Assembly (NCBI GenBank): GCA_027068085.1
Contig: JAMOUQ010000020.1
Coordinates: 1-46,212 of the forward strand
DNA from: Desulfobacteraceae bacterium
Lineage (GTDB): Bacteria; Desulfobacterota; Desulfobacteria; Desulfobacterales; Desulfosarcinaceae
Reading direction: 5' to 3'
DNA: 46,212 nt
Part shown: positions 1 through 9,185 of the stretch, in pieces
Layout of the letters: every line of letters starts with the position of its first letter
Numbering within the stretch: position 1 is the stretch's first letter
Notes under the pieces: model-generated
Told to the model about the DNA's origin: nothing
Databases searched by the model: none
What the model saw: only the letters and a program-made list of their open reading frames with translations
Made by a program: the position numbers and the translations under genes

Positions 1-60
1 AGGCGGAGCGCGGAGCGCGGAGCCGTTTATCAAAGGCGTTCGAGATGCTCGACAGCGACC

Positions 61-113
61 GATAGGCCGGACCGCTGAGCGCAGCGAAGCGGAGATCCGC
101 GGTCCGGCCTATC
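61..113. repeat. 15-bp perfect inverted repeat with 23-nt loop
   Basis: GATAGGCCGGACCGC (61-75) is the exact reverse complement of GCGGTCCGGCCTATC (99-113). The loop carries a GAGCGCAGCGAAGCGGA-type sequence. No T-run follows on either strand, so it is not a standard intrinsic terminator. It could be a REP-like element, the end of a mobile element, or the transcript end of a gene to the left. Confidence 0.6.
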
Positions 114-429
114 AGTGTTGATATATGCAAAACTTTTCCTGATATTACCTATATAGCATGGCATATTTTCCAGTTATATGGATATCATCTTACAAAAGGT
201 GGAAATTTTAGATCGAGATTTCTGTTTATCCACCCTACACCGCAAAAACATGGAAAGCAAGCCGAAATACGGAAGGTATCGCCGAGACAACGGCTCAGTA
301 CGGATTAGAGCCTGCCACGGTGGTGACGCGCAATGAAAAAGATAAAATCAGGGTCGGCGTCGGAAAAAAGATAGAGGCTTGCAGAGCCATGGCGTTTTCC
401 GCTCGGTCTGCCGGAAAATCAGGCCTGAC

Positions 430-474
430 AAAAAAAGAAAAAAGCCACCCGCAACCGTTTACGAAGGTGGCTTT
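430..474 (-). terminator. Intrinsic terminator of the tRNA operon
   Basis: On the minus strand a perfect 9-bp stem (AAAGCCACC/GGTGGCTTT) with a loop of about 16 nt is followed by a long T-rich tract (TTTTTTCTTTTTTT, plus-strand 430-443). It lies 35 nt downstream of the tRNA-Cys 3' end, where the tRNA transcript should stop. Confidence 0.88.
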
Positions 475-508
475 AAATGAACAACTTGTTGATATTATAT
501 GCTGAATT

Positions 509-583
<75 letters not shown>

Positions 584-592
584 CAAAAAAAA

Positions 593-667
<75 letters not shown>

Positions 668-683
668 TCGTTTTGAAGTTGCA

Positions 684-712
684 CATATACAGTTTCAGAA
701 GCCCGTTGTCAA
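684..712 (-). promoter_or_regulatory. Sigma70-type promoter of the tRNA operon
   Basis: On the minus strand a perfect -35 TTGACA (plus-strand 707-712) is separated by exactly 17 nt from a TATATG -10 (684-689). The tRNA-Gly 5' end is at 667. Spacing, position and the near-consensus -35 all fit a strong stable-RNA promoter. Confidence 0.85.
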
Positions 713-865
713 CGAAAAATTGACGTTTCCGCGGCCGAATTTTACCGGCTTACTCTATTTATCCGGGACGTTATATAATCCGGGCTGATCGTTTCAAATA
801 AAGCGCTCAACGCAGCATCACAATCCGTCCGGCTTGTGTGTGCCCCCAAAGACGCAAATCAGGCA

Positions 866-1432
866 TCAGGTCTGTAGCAGCTTGCGATAACGCACGAAAT
901 AATCGATCCCCGACCAGACCGTGAAAACAGCGGCTCCCCAGAGGAAAAACATGCCGATGGCATGAAAGTCTATCCCCAGATAAGGATAGTGCAGCAGCAG
1001 CGGAATTATGGCCGCAATCTGGAAACCGGTCTTGTATTTACCCAGCCGGGAAGCCGAAACGTCCATCTTGTTCTGGGCCACGATATTGCGCAGCCCGGTC
1101 ACGGCCAGCTCGCGGCCGATTATGATGCAAACCAGCCAGGCCGGAATCCTGCCAAGCGATGCCAGCATGATGAACGCGCTTGAAACCAGCAGCTTGTCGG
1201 CCACCGGGTCCATCACCTTGCCGAGATTGGTCACCTTGCCCTGGCTGCGGGCGAAAAAACCGTCGAAATAGTCGGTTATGGCCGCCGCGCTGAAAACGAT
1301 CGCCGCCAGAAAGCTGGTTAACCGGTTCGGGGCAAGCAGCAACAGCACCACCAGCGGTGTTGCCACCACCCGAAACATGGTCAACACATTGGGATCCTGA
1401 AGCTTTTCCCTGATCCATGCCCTCAACTGCAT
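866..1432 (-). CDS. pgsA: CDP-diacylglycerol--glycerol-3-phosphate 3-phosphatidyltransferase
   Basis: PgsA makes phosphatidylglycerol phosphate from CDP-diacylglycerol and sn-glycerol 3-phosphate, the committed step of phosphatidylglycerol synthesis, in the inner membrane. The 188-aa protein carries the full CDP-alcohol phosphotransferase signature D-G-x2-A-R-x8-G-x3-D-x3-D at about residues 57-79 (starting DGFFAR, ending DPVAD), so the metal-binding aspartates are intact. Hydrophobic segments flank it, as usual in the family, and the length is typical. The ATG start has AAGGGG a few nt upstream. It is the last gene of the long minus-strand run, 55 nt after transaldolase. Confidence 0.93.
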   Translation of the reverse strand: MQLRAWIREKLQDPNVLTMFRVVATPLVVLLLLAPNRLTSFLAAIVFSAAAITDYFDGFFARSQGKVTNLGKVMDPVADKLLVSSAFIMLASLGRIPAWLVCIIIGRELAVTGLRNIVAQNKMDVSASRLGKYKTGFQIAAIIPLLLHYPYLGIDFHAIGMFFLWGAAVFTVWSGIDYFVRYRKLLQT

Positions 1433-1487
1433 TTTTACCCCTTGTTACCACCAGGTCGGCCGGCACCTTGCCCGAAAGGCGCCGATA

Positions 1488-2132
1488 TCATGCTTGAGTT
1501 TTTTTCCAGTCGTCCAGAAAGGCCTTGATCCCTTTGTCGGTCAACGGGTGTGCGGCCAGCTTTTTCAGGACGCTGAAGGGGATGGTGGCTATGTCCGCTC
1601 CGATGAGGGCCGATTCAAGCACGTGGAGAGGATTGCGTATGCTGGCCACGATAACCTCGGTATCGAAGGCGTAGTTGCTGTAGATCTCAACTATCTGCTC
1701 CACCAGATCCATTCCCTCTTGTGACAGATCGTCGAGCCGGCCGACGAAGGGGCTTACGAAACTCGCGCCGGCCTTGGCCGCCATAAGGGCCTGGAGGGGA
1801 GAGAAGATGAGGGTCACGTTGGTCTTGATGTTCTCGGCCGCCAATGTGCGTACGGCCTTGAGACCGTCGACGGTCATCGGAATCTTGATGACGATATTGT
1901 CATGAATCTTGGCCAGCTCCCGGGCCTCGGAGACCATGCCTTCTGTCTCCAGGCTGATTACTTCGGCACTGATGGGACCGTCCACGATGGAACATATCTC
2001 GGTAATGATTTCCTTGAAGTCCCGGCCTTCCTTGGCAATCAGGGATGGATTGGTGGTTACCCCGTCCACCATTCCCATGGCATTGGCCTCCCTGATCTCG
2101 TCGACGTTGGCCGTATCGATGAAAAATTTCAT
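1488..2132 (-). CDS. tal: Transaldolase / fructose-6-phosphate aldolase-like (short type)
   Basis: A 214-aa TIM-barrel enzyme of the short bacterial transaldolase/TalC-FSA group, which transfers or releases dihydroxyacetone units in the pentose phosphate pathway. Visible marks are the N-terminal [13 protein letters not shown], the [12 protein letters not shown] phosphate/substrate loop near residue 26, and the Schiff-base lysine strand IVIKIPMT near residue 85. Sequence alone does not separate true transaldolase from fructose-6-phosphate aldolase here; transaldolase is the usual activity in this lineage. The ATG has an excellent AGGAGG eight nt upstream. It sits between the YHS-like gene and pgsA. 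Confidence 0.93.
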   Translation of the reverse strand: MKFFIDTANVDEIREANAMGMVDGVTTNPSLIAKEGRDFKEIITEICSIVDGPISAEVISLETEGMVSEARELAKIHDNIVIKIPMTVDGLKAVRTLAAENIKTNVTLIFSPLQALMAAKAGASFVSPFVGRLDDLSQEGMDLVEQIVEIYSNYAFDTEVIVASIRNPLHVLESALIGADIATIPFSVLKKLAAHPLTDKGIKAFLDDWKKTQA

Positions 2133-2189
2133 TGGCTGATCCTCCTGGAAACTGAAATTGCACCTTCCGCAAGCAGGGCAAGCGCCTGG

Positions 2190-2456
2190 TCAGCGCCCCG
2201 CTTTGCGGCCGGCGATGTAGTCTTCCTTACATTTCCGGCTGCAGAAAAACACCTGCCGGCCGTCGATCTCGGCCCGGACGGCTTCTTCACGTGTGACGTA
2301 GACCCCGCACCGGGGGTCCTGAACCATATCGGCGTCCATGGCCGGCGAAGCGGACTCGTCCCCTCCTGCCCCGGCTTGCCCGCCGGGAGTTATCATGCCC
2401 TTGAGGGCCCGCCAGGCAACGTATCCCAAAACAAAAAGCAGCAGTATCCTGATCAA
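2190..2456 (-). CDS. Small membrane-anchored YHS/TRASH-like metal-binding protein
   Basis: An 88-aa protein with one N-terminal membrane helix (residues 2-20), a Gly/Ala/Ser-rich linker and a C-terminal YHS/TRASH-like domain. That domain reads DPRCGVYV, then a strand pair, then FFCSRKCKEDY, giving cysteines spaced as in TRASH/YHS folds, which bind metals or serve as small structural modules. The start appears to be TTG: TTG and the folK stop TGA share TTGA, a 4-nt overlap that implies translational coupling, with AAAGGA about 10 nt upstream. The function is not known. Confidence 0.75.
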   Translation of the reverse strand: MIRILLLFVLGYVAWRALKGMITPGGQAGAGGDESASPAMDADMVQDPRCGVYVTREEAVRAEIDGRQVFFCSRKCKEDYIAGRKAGR

Positions 2457-2962
2457 CAGGGCACCATCCTTTGGGTGCCCGGGTCCAGCTTCGAAAGAAG
2501 CTCCCGGACCGTTTGCCCCAGCAGGGGATGAACGACAGTTGGGTCTATATCACAAATGGGTTGCAATACAAAACGCCTTTTGTGCATCCGGGGATGCGGT
2601 ATGGTCAACCCCGGGCCGGAGATGATTTCATCGCCGAAAAATATTATATCGATGTCCAGCGCCCGGGGGCCGAACCGGATGGCCGTCTTCCTGCGGCCGC
2701 AGGCTTCCTGAATTTCCTGGGTAACGGCCAGCAGCTCGAAGGGGCCGATTCCGGCCCCTATCTTGACCGCCCCGTTCACGAACCAGTCCTGCTCCGTGTA
2801 ATCGACCGGCTCGGTGAGGTAAAACGGACTTGTGTCCAGGATGTTGATCCCGTCCACCCCGGCAAGCATGTTCAGGGCCGCCAGGCAGTTGGCCCGGCGC
2901 CGGCCGATGTTGGATCCCAGGGACAGGAAGACCGGACGATATGCAGCTTGTGAATCCGGCAT
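2453..2962 (-). CDS. folK: 2-amino-4-hydroxy-6-hydroxymethyldihydropteridine pyrophosphokinase
   Basis: HPPK transfers pyrophosphate from ATP to 6-hydroxymethyl-dihydropterin in folate synthesis. The 169-aa protein shows the family pattern: VFLSLGSNIGRR at the N terminus (pterin/ATP fold), SPFYLTEPV, WFVNGAVKI, and the signature R-x2-K-x-R-F-G-P-R-x-L-D-I-D-I near residues 92-108, whose aspartates bind Mg2+. Its end has HPRMHKRRFVLQPI as expected. It follows dapF by 9 nt and overlaps the next gene by 4 nt, so it sits inside one transcription unit. Confidence 0.95.
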   Translation of the reverse strand: MPDSQAAYRPVFLSLGSNIGRRRANCLAALNMLAGVDGINILDTSPFYLTEPVDYTEQDWFVNGAVKIGAGIGPFELLAVTQEIQEACGRRKTAIRFGPRALDIDIIFFGDEIISGPGLTIPHPRMHKRRFVLQPICDIDPTVVHPLLGQTVRELLSKLDPGTQRMVPC

Positions 2963-2971
2963 GGCTCTTGC

Positions 2972-3802
2972 TCAGTATTGCCAGGCATCGGGCTGCATCG
3001 TGCCATGATAAACGATGCGGGCATCGCCTTCGAGAAAGACGCGCTCAAAACGCCCGGACTGCCTGGTGGTGAAATGGACTTTCAGGACTGCTCCGCCTGC
3101 GGTCGTAAGGCTTACCGGGCTTGGCAGGTGACGGGAAGCCGCCAGTACAAGGGCCGCGGCCGTGCAACCCGTGCCGCAGGCCAGGGTTTCGTCTTCTACC
3201 CCCCGTTCGTAAGTCCTGATGGACCATCGCCCCTTCCGGTCGCAGGCGATGAAATTGACATTGGTGCCGGCCGGCTGAAATACTTCATGGTTGCGTATCT
3301 TCCGTCCGATGCCGGAAACATCGACGGCTGCGAGATCTTCCACCTCCACGACCACGTGGGGAACGCCGGTGTTGACGAAACTGAAATCCAGCCCGGTGCC
3401 TGAAAGCTTCAGACACCGCCCCAGCTCCACCCCGGAAGGGGGCGTCATCTGGATTTTCACCCGGTCGTTGTCGACCTCGGCCCTGACGATGCCGGCGTCG
3501 GTCTCAAAGGCCATGGGGCTGCCGGCCAGGCCCTGAAGTAAGGCGAAGCGGGCCGCGCACCTGGCGCCGTTGCCGCACATCTCCCCGCGGCTGCCGTCGG
3601 AATTGAAGAACCGCCACCTGAAATCGGCCCGCCGGCTCTTTTCCAGCAGAATCAGGCCATCGGCGCCCACCGACATCCTGCGGGCGCATACCCTGGCGGC
3701 AAACCCTGACAGGTCTTCGACCTCCAGCACGCAGGACCGGTTGTCGATCAGGATGAAATCATTGCCCGCGCCGCTCATCTTTACAAAAGGAAGCTCTTTC
3801 AT
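2972..3802 (-). CDS. dapF: Diaminopimelate epimerase
   Basis: DapF interconverts LL- and meso-diaminopimelate in the lysine and peptidoglycan precursor pathway. The 276-aa protein has both catalytic cysteines of this two-base racemase fold: the first in GEMCGNGARCAA (about residue 75) and the second in ETLACGTGCTAAAL (about residue 220). The N terminus FVKMSGAGNDFILID is typical. It starts at ATG just 6 nt after the lipoprotein gene. Linkage with arg genes and folK is a layout known from Desulfobacterota. Confidence 0.96.
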   Translation of the reverse strand: MKELPFVKMSGAGNDFILIDNRSCVLEVEDLSGFAARVCARRMSVGADGLILLEKSRRADFRWRFFNSDGSRGEMCGNGARCAARFALLQGLAGSPMAFETDAGIVRAEVDNDRVKIQMTPPSGVELGRCLKLSGTGLDFSFVNTGVPHVVVEVEDLAAVDVSGIGRKIRNHEVFQPAGTNVNFIACDRKGRWSIRTYERGVEDETLACGTGCTAAALVLAASRHLPSPVSLTTAGGAVLKVHFTTRQSGRFERVFLEGDARIVYHGTMQPDAWQY

Positions 3803-3808
3803 TTTGTT

Positions 3809-4249
3809 TCAATTTTCTCCGCCGGCGTAGGTTATTGTGACAGAATCAGAGTACAGACCGGCGGACCTGCCCATGGATCGGATCTTGAAAGTATACCTGA
3901 ATCCGGGGCGGACCCGGGTCCTGAAACTGTATTTTCCGTTCTTTCCCGATCCCCTTTCGACCACACCGATCCGCTGAAAAACCAGCGGGCATCCCCGGCA
4001 CTTCTCGGCTCCCTGCGGGCTCGCGGCCTCCAGGATCTGAAAGCTGCGCACGTGGCGCACACCTGCAGGATCCACTTGCCACTGCAACACGATGGCTGGC
4101 CCATCGGAGAGTATCTTCAGCTTTACCGCCCGGGGCGGCTGCGGTGCCTGCGGGGGCACGGGCGGGCCTTTCTTGCCGCAACCTGCCAGTACAAGCAGGG
4201 CCAGGCACACCCCAAAGAGCACGGCGCGGGCCGGTCTTGTGCCGTTCAT
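3809..4249 (-). CDS. Lipoprotein with LptM-like N terminus and fibronectin III-like domain
   Basis: Starting at the ATG at 4249, the 146-aa product has a signal peptide (about residues 8-22) ending in the lipobox LVLAGC, then GKKGPPVPP. That resembles the small lipoprotein LptM/YifL, which also lies beside dapF in many proteobacteria and helps LptD maturation. Unlike LptM, about 110 more residues follow, with a fibronectin type III-like pattern (IVLQWQVDP, then strands ending in FRTRV, YTFKIRSMG, SDSVTITY). A longer frame exists upstream, but only the internal ATG gives a proper signal peptide. It is probably an outer-membrane or periplasmic lipoprotein; a role in envelope biogenesis is inferred from the N terminus and location. 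Confidence 0.8.
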   Translation of the reverse strand: MNGTRPARAVLFGVCLALLVLAGCGKKGPPVPPQAPQPPRAVKLKILSDGPAIVLQWQVDPAGVRHVRSFQILEAASPQGAEKCRGCPLVFQRIGVVERGSGKNGKYSFRTRVRPGFRYTFKIRSMGRSAGLYSDSVTITYAGGEN

Positions 4250-4289
4250 GGCGCAACCTGCTCCCGGGCAAGATTCCGGACGACAAAGA

Positions 4290-5693
4290 TCAAGCGCCCT
4301 GCCCTCGCTCTTTTTCCTGTTCCAGCGCTTTTTTGGCTTCATCGATGGCCCTTTTCACGTTGTCCGGCGAGGTTCCGCCTTCTGAAAGGCGCCTTTGGAT
4401 CATCTTTTCCAAAGTCAGGTAGTCGAAAATGTCTTCACAGATGTCGGACTCGAACTGCTGCAGTTCGTCCAGGGTCAACTGGTTCAGTTCCTTGTTCTTC
4501 GACAAGGCGTAGCTGACCGCCTTGCCCACGCAGGCATGGGCCTGGCGGAACGGCACTCCGCGTCCCACCAGGTAATCGGCCATGTCGGTGGCGTTGAGAA
4601 AACCTTCGGAAGCCGCTTTCCGCATGGCCTGCTTGTTGACGGTTATCCTGGGCAGCATACGGGCAAACAGATGAATACAGTCAAGAAGGATATCCACCGT
4701 TTCGAAAAGCGGTTTTTTGTCTTCCTGCATGTCCCGGTTGTAGCTCAGGGGCAGGGACTTCATCATCGTCAGCAGGGCCATCAGGTGGCCGTATACTACT
4801 CCCGTCTTGCCGCGTATCAGCTCGCAGACATCCGGGTTCTTCTTCTGCGGCATGATACTGCTGCCGGTGGCAAAAGAGTCGGGCAATTCTATGAACCCGA
4901 ACTCGGCGGTCGACCAGAGGATGAATTCTTCAGCCAGCCGGCTGAAATGCATCATGCAGATGGAAGCGGCAGAGACGAACTCGATGATGAAATCCCGGTC
5001 CGATACGGCGTCCATGCTGTTGGCCGCGACTTCCGGAAAATCCAGCAGCCGGGCCGTGTAACGCCGGTCGATGGGATAGGTGGTTCCCGCCAGGGCCGCG
5101 GTGCCCAGGGGCATCACGTTGGTCCGTTTGAGGCTGTCTGCAAAACGCCGGCTGTCGCGGGTGAACATTTCGTAGTAGGCCATCATGTGATGGGCCAGCA
5201 GCACCGGCTGGGCGCGCTGGGTATGGGTATAGCCCGGCATGACCGTGTCCAGGTGGTTGGAAGCAAACTCCACCACTACCTGCCGTAACCGGCAAAGCCC
5301 TTTCAATACCTGTCCGGTGGCATCCCGCAGAAAGAGTCTTGCGTCCAGGGCCACCTGGTCGTTGCGGCTGCGGGCCGTGTGCAGTTTTTGGGCGGTCTTG
5401 CCGATATCCTGAAGCAGACGGGCCTCGATATGCATGTGGATGTCTTCCAGGCTGTCGTCGAACTCGAATTCGCCATGATCGAGGTCGCGCTTGATCCTCC
5501 CCAGGCCCTCCACCAGCAGGTCTGCTTCCTGACTGCTGATGACACCGGCTTTTTCCAGGGTCCGGCAATGGGCGATACTTCCCTGGATGTCGTAAGGATA
5601 AAGGCGCCTGTCGATCCGGATCGAAGAAGTGAATCTTTCAACCCCGTGGTCGGTACGCTCCGAGAATCTGCCGTTCCACAACTTGTCTTTCAT
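4290..5693 (-). CDS. argH: Argininosuccinate lyase
   Basis: ArgH splits argininosuccinate into arginine and fumarate, the last step of arginine synthesis. With the ATG at 5693 the product is 467 aa, the family's usual length, beginning MKDKLWNGRFSERTD. The fumarase/aspartase superfamily signature GSSIMPQKKNPD (about residue 280) holds the catalytic serine loop, and HTARSRNDQVALD lies in the N-terminal half. A 14-residue upstream extension would need a TTG and is unlikely. It follows argG by 43 nt. Confidence 0.96.
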   Translation of the reverse strand: MKDKLWNGRFSERTDHGVERFTSSIRIDRRLYPYDIQGSIAHCRTLEKAGVISSQEADLLVEGLGRIKRDLDHGEFEFDDSLEDIHMHIEARLLQDIGKTAQKLHTARSRNDQVALDARLFLRDATGQVLKGLCRLRQVVVEFASNHLDTVMPGYTHTQRAQPVLLAHHMMAYYEMFTRDSRRFADSLKRTNVMPLGTAALAGTTYPIDRRYTARLLDFPEVAANSMDAVSDRDFIIEFVSAASICMMHFSRLAEEFILWSTAEFGFIELPDSFATGSSIMPQKKNPDVCELIRGKTGVVYGHLMALLTMMKSLPLSYNRDMQEDKKPLFETVDILLDCIHLFARMLPRITVNKQAMRKAASEGFLNATDMADYLVGRGVPFRQAHACVGKAVSYALSKNKELNQLTLDELQQFESDICEDIFDYLTLEKMIQRRLSEGGTSPDNVKRAIDEAKKALEQEKERGQGA

Positions 5694-5736
5694 TTTTTTC
5701 ACCGTGGCAGTATTTGTTTCAGGTAAATCCGGCAAA

Positions 5737-6951
5737 CTATCCGGCTATTTTCGATCTTACAAGGCTTTCGATCCTGAGACGCAGGGCATTGAGCCGGATA
5801 AAGCCTTCGGCATCCTTGTGGGAATAGACCTGGTCCGCTTCGAAGGTCGCAAACTCTTCCCGGTAGAGTGAATAATCCGACTTGCGGCCCAGCACGGTAC
5901 AGTTGCCTTTGTAAAGCTCCAGGCGGACCACGCCCGAGACCAGCTTCTGGGTTTCGTCTATCATGGCCTGCAGCATCCGCCTTTCCGGCGCGAACCAGAA
6001 ACCGTTGTAGATCAGCTCGGCGTACTTGGGAACCAGCGAATCCCGCAGGTGCATTACCTCCCGGTCGAGGGTTATGGATTCAAGGGCCATGTGGGCCTGC
6101 CTCAAAACAGTGCCTCCCGGGGTCTCGTAGACACCCCGGGACTTCATCCCCACGAAACGGTTTTCGACGATATCGGCCCGGCCGATGCCGTGTTTGCCGC
6201 CAAGACGGTTCAGTTCGGCCAGCATGGCCGCCGGAGAAAGCTTCTTTCCGTTCAGGGCCACCGGGTCACCGGCGGCAAACTCGATCTCGATCTGTTCCGG
6301 CTCATCCGGTGCGGCTTTGGGCGACACGGTCATGGTGAAGATATCTTCCGGCGCCGCATGCCACGGATCTTCCAGGACACCTCCCTCGTAACTTATATGC
6401 AGCAGGTTGGCGTCGGTGCTGTACGGCTTGTTGTGGGTGGTGGGAACCGGTATTCCGTGGCGCCGGGCAAAATCCATCAGGGCCGTCCTGGAATTGAGTT
6501 CCCACTGCCGCCAGGGGGCGACGATCTTTATCTTGGGGTCGATGGCAAGGTAGGCCAGCTCGAAACGGACCTGATCGTTTCCCTTGCCGGTTGCCCCGTG
6601 GCTGACGGCGTCGGCTCCCTCGATGGCGGCAATCTCCATCTGGCGTTTGGCTATCAGGGGTCTGGCAATCGAGGTTCCCAGCAGGTACTGGCCTTCGTAT
6701 ATGGCGTTGGCCCTGAAGGCCGGAAAAACGTAATCCCTGACGAAATCTTCTTTCAGGTCCTCTACGTAGGCCTTCACGGCCCCGGTGCGCAGGGCGTTGC
6801 GCTCGACATTTTCCATGGAGTCGGGTTGGCCCAGGTCGGCCGAAAAGGTAATCACCTGGCAGTCGTAGGTTTCGATCAGCCATTTGAGAATAACCGAGGT
6901 ATCCAGACCTCCGGAATAAGCCAAGACCACTTTTTCGATTTCTGGTTTCAA
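5737..6951 (-). CDS. argG: Argininosuccinate synthase
   Basis: ArgG ligates citrulline and aspartate using ATP. The 404-aa protein has the N-type PP-loop [10 protein letters not shown] at residues 10-19 and later family marks ([27 protein letters not shown]). The start codon is TTG, preceded by AAGGAG with 7-nt spacing; no in-frame ATG lies near, and the N terminus [15 protein letters not shown] has the expected length. It follows argD by only 61 nt, so no argF intervenes where many relatives carry one. Confidence 0.96.
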   Translation of the reverse strand: MKPEIEKVVLAYSGGLDTSVILKWLIETYDCQVITFSADLGQPDSMENVERNALRTGAVKAYVEDLKEDFVRDYVFPAFRANAIYEGQYLLGTSIARPLIAKRQMEIAAIEGADAVSHGATGKGNDQVRFELAYLAIDPKIKIVAPWRQWELNSRTALMDFARRHGIPVPTTHNKPYSTDANLLHISYEGGVLEDPWHAAPEDIFTMTVSPKAAPDEPEQIEIEFAAGDPVALNGKKLSPAAMLAELNRLGGKHGIGRADIVENRFVGMKSRGVYETPGGTVLRQAHMALESITLDREVMHLRDSLVPKYAELIYNGFWFAPERRMLQAMIDETQKLVSGVVRLELYKGNCTVLGRKSDYSLYREEFATFEADQVYSHKDAEGFIRLNALRLRIESLVRSKIAG

Positions 6952-7012
6952 TCTCTTGCTCCTTGTTTCCGGCAGGCTGCCGGGCCGGCAGCCGGAATGT
7001 AAATAGATCCGC

Positions 7013-8200
7013 TCACACTTCAGACAGCACCTCGTCCAGGCATTCCAGCAGGGCGTCTATCTCAGCGCGCCCGATCACCAGGGGCGGTGCCAGCCGCAGG
7101 ACCCTGTCCTGAATGCAGTTTATCAGAAAGCCCCTCTGCCGGCAGGCATCGACCACTTTGGCGCCCTCGATTCCCAGCTCGACTCCCACCAGCAGGCCCC
7201 GGCCGCGCACATCGACGATCAGCGGGTGTTTCTCCTGCAACCGCCTGAGCCCTTCCCTGAAGTATTTCCCCAGTTCGGCGGCCCTTTGCGCCAGGTCCTC
7301 TTGCTCGATGAGGCGGCAAACCTCCAGGGCCACCGCAGTCACCAGGGGGCTGCCGCCGAAAGTGGTGGCGTGGGCCCCGGCTCCGAAAGACGCGGCCACC
7401 TTTTCGGAAGCCAGCATGGCGCCTATGGGCAACCCGTTTCCAAGGGCCTTGGCAAGGGTCATGATGTCCGGTTCGACCCCGAACTGCCGGTGGGCAAAAA
7501 GACTGCCGCAACGGCCCATGCCGGTCTGGACTTCGTCGAAAATCAGCAGGCAGCCCTGCTCATCGCACAAGGCCCTTACCTGTTGCAGGTATTCGGGCGC
7601 TGGACAGTTTACGCCCCCTTCGCCCTGGACCGGCTCAAGGAGCACGGCGCAGGTGGATGAATTCACGGCCTTGCGCAAGGCTTCGATATCGTTGAAAGGA
7701 ACGAAGCGGAAGCCCTCCAGCAGTGGATCGAAGCCTTGCTTGATCTTGTCCTGGCCGGTTGCCGACAAGGTGGCCATCGTCCGGCCGTGGAAAGAAAGCT
7801 CCATGCTGACTATCTCGTAGCGCCGGGGCCGGCCCCGGTCCTTGAAATATTTGCGGGCCAGCTTGATGGCGGCCTCGTTGGCTTCGGCTCCGCTGTTGGC
7901 GAAAAAAACCCGTTCTGCAAAGCAATGATCCACCAGCCAGGCTGCCAGCTCGGCCTGGGGGCCGGTGTAGAAAAGGTTGGAAACATGCCACAGCTTTGCG
8001 GCCTGCTCTTGCAGGGCGGCAACCAGCCGCTTGTGGCAGTGGCCCAAGTTGCAGACGGCGATACCGGCCACAAAATCTGTATAGGCCCGGCCCTTGTCGT
8101 CCCACAGGGTGGCTCCCTGTCCCCTGACCAGCATCAGGGGATAGCGGGCGTAAGTGGCAGCGATGCTGCGATCGGCAATCTCGACCAGGGAGTGACTCAT
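7013..8200 (-). CDS. argD: Acetylornithine aminotransferase
   Basis: ArgD is a PLP-dependent class III aminotransferase converting N-acetylglutamate semialdehyde to N-acetylornithine; it often also serves lysine synthesis as the succinyl-DAP aminotransferase. The 395-aa protein shows [17 protein letters not shown], the PLP-phenolate aspartate in [12 protein letters not shown], and the Schiff-base lysine in [14 protein letters not shown] (about residue 250). The ATG has GAGGAT upstream. It lies between argB (30 nt) and argG (61 nt), inside the arginine block. Confidence 0.95.
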   Translation of the reverse strand: MSHSLVEIADRSIAATYARYPLMLVRGQGATLWDDKGRAYTDFVAGIAVCNLGHCHKRLVAALQEQAAKLWHVSNLFYTGPQAELAAWLVDHCFAERVFFANSGAEANEAAIKLARKYFKDRGRPRRYEIVSMELSFHGRTMATLSATGQDKIKQGFDPLLEGFRFVPFNDIEALRKAVNSSTCAVLLEPVQGEGGVNCPAPEYLQQVRALCDEQGCLLIFDEVQTGMGRCGSLFAHRQFGVEPDIMTLAKALGNGLPIGAMLASEKVAASFGAGAHATTFGGSPLVTAVALEVCRLIEQEDLAQRAAELGKYFREGLRRLQEKHPLIVDVRGRGLLVGVELGIEGAKVVDACRQRGFLINCIQDRVLRLAPPLVIGRAEIDALLECLDEVLSEV

Positions 8201-8230
8201 GGTGATCCTCGCATCTTTTGGTGTTGGATT

Positions 8231-9127
8231 TCACACGGAAGACCGGACTATCTCGGTGCCTATGCCCTTGTCGGTAAAAAGCTCCAGCAAAATCGCGTGC
8301 CTGCGCCTGCCGTTTAGGATAGGTACCTTTTCCACTCCGCCTTCCAGGGCTTTGAGGGCATATTCTATCTTGGGAATCATCCCGCCGCTGACCGTTCCGT
8401 TGGCTATCATGGCGGCAGCAGCCCCGGCATCGAGGGTGGAGATCAGCTCTCCCCGGCTGTCAAGGACCCCGTCCACGTCGGTCAGCAGGATCAGTCTCCG
8501 GGCCCTGAGGGCCACTGCCATGTGGCTGGCGACAAGATCGGCGTTGATGTTGTAGGCCGCACCATCGCCGCCCACCCCCACCGGCGCGATTATGGGAATG
8601 AATCCCTTGGCCGTCAGGGTATGGATCACTTCGGGATTGACCCGGGTCACCTGCCCCACCATGCCCGGATCGATGATTTCGGGCGGCTTGTCTCCGGCTG
8701 ACTGCTGAACGATCTGCATCTTTTCGGCCCGGATCAGGTTGCCGTCCTTGCCTGAGAGCCCCACCGCCTTGCCACCCTGGCGGTTGATCCGGGCGACTAT
8801 GGCCTTGTTGACCTTGCCCCCCAGCACCATTTCCACCACGTCCATGGTCGGCCCGTCGGTCATCCGCATGCCGCGCACAAAGCGCGGCTTGATTCCCATC
8901 CGGTCCAGGACGGCGTTTATCTGGGGGCCGCCGCCGTGGACCACGACCGGGTTGAGACCTATGAACTTCAGCAGGGTAACGTCCCGGGCAAAGTCCTCCT
9001 TGAGGGTGTCGTCCGCCATGGCGTGGCCGCCGTATTTGATCACCACCGTCATTCCGGCAAACCGCCTGATGTACGGCAAGGCTTCGATCAGAACGTGGGC
9101 CGCGTTTTGAAAACTGTCTTCTTCCAT
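8231..9127 (-). CDS. argB: Acetylglutamate kinase
   Basis: ArgB phosphorylates N-acetylglutamate, the second and often arginine-inhibited step of arginine synthesis. The 298-aa amino-acid-kinase fold shows VIKYGGHAM near residue 31, [10 protein letters not shown] near residue 60, LSGKDGNLI, and LTDVDGVLD near residue 217. The N-terminal extension (about 20 residues, [15 protein letters not shown]) is of the kind associated with arginine-sensitive hexameric forms, so feedback inhibition is plausible but unproven. It starts at ATG, 58 nt after hslU. Confidence 0.96.
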   Translation of the reverse strand: MEEDSFQNAAHVLIEALPYIRRFAGMTVVIKYGGHAMADDTLKEDFARDVTLLKFIGLNPVVVHGGGPQINAVLDRMGIKPRFVRGMRMTDGPTMDVVEMVLGGKVNKAIVARINRQGGKAVGLSGKDGNLIRAEKMQIVQQSAGDKPPEIIDPGMVGQVTRVNPEVIHTLTAKGFIPIIAPVGVGGDGAAYNINADLVASHMAVALRARRLILLTDVDGVLDSRGELISTLDAGAAAAMIANGTVSGGMIPKIEYALKALEGGVEKVPILNGRRRHAILLELFTDKGIGTEIVRSSV

Positions 9128-9185
9128 AATGACCTGCCAAATCGTTTTGCCGGCATCAGCCGCTGTAAAAGCCCCCCCGGGGCCA

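Larger units (their letters stand above)
1..508. other. Intergenic region with inverted repeat and short GC-rich tandem units
   Basis: No convincing protein gene lies here; the one short open frame (320-505) has no recognisable content and runs through the tRNA terminator. Visible contents are three tandem GCGGAGC heptamers (about 3-23), a 15-bp perfect inverted repeat (61-113), an AT-rich stretch (120-230) and the tRNA operon terminator (430-474). The left edge may belong to an element that continues outside the window. Confidence 0.6.

Noticed and set aside
4395-5288. 297-aa open frame on the plus strand
   Set aside because: It is antisense to argH, whose fumarase-superfamily signature is intact.
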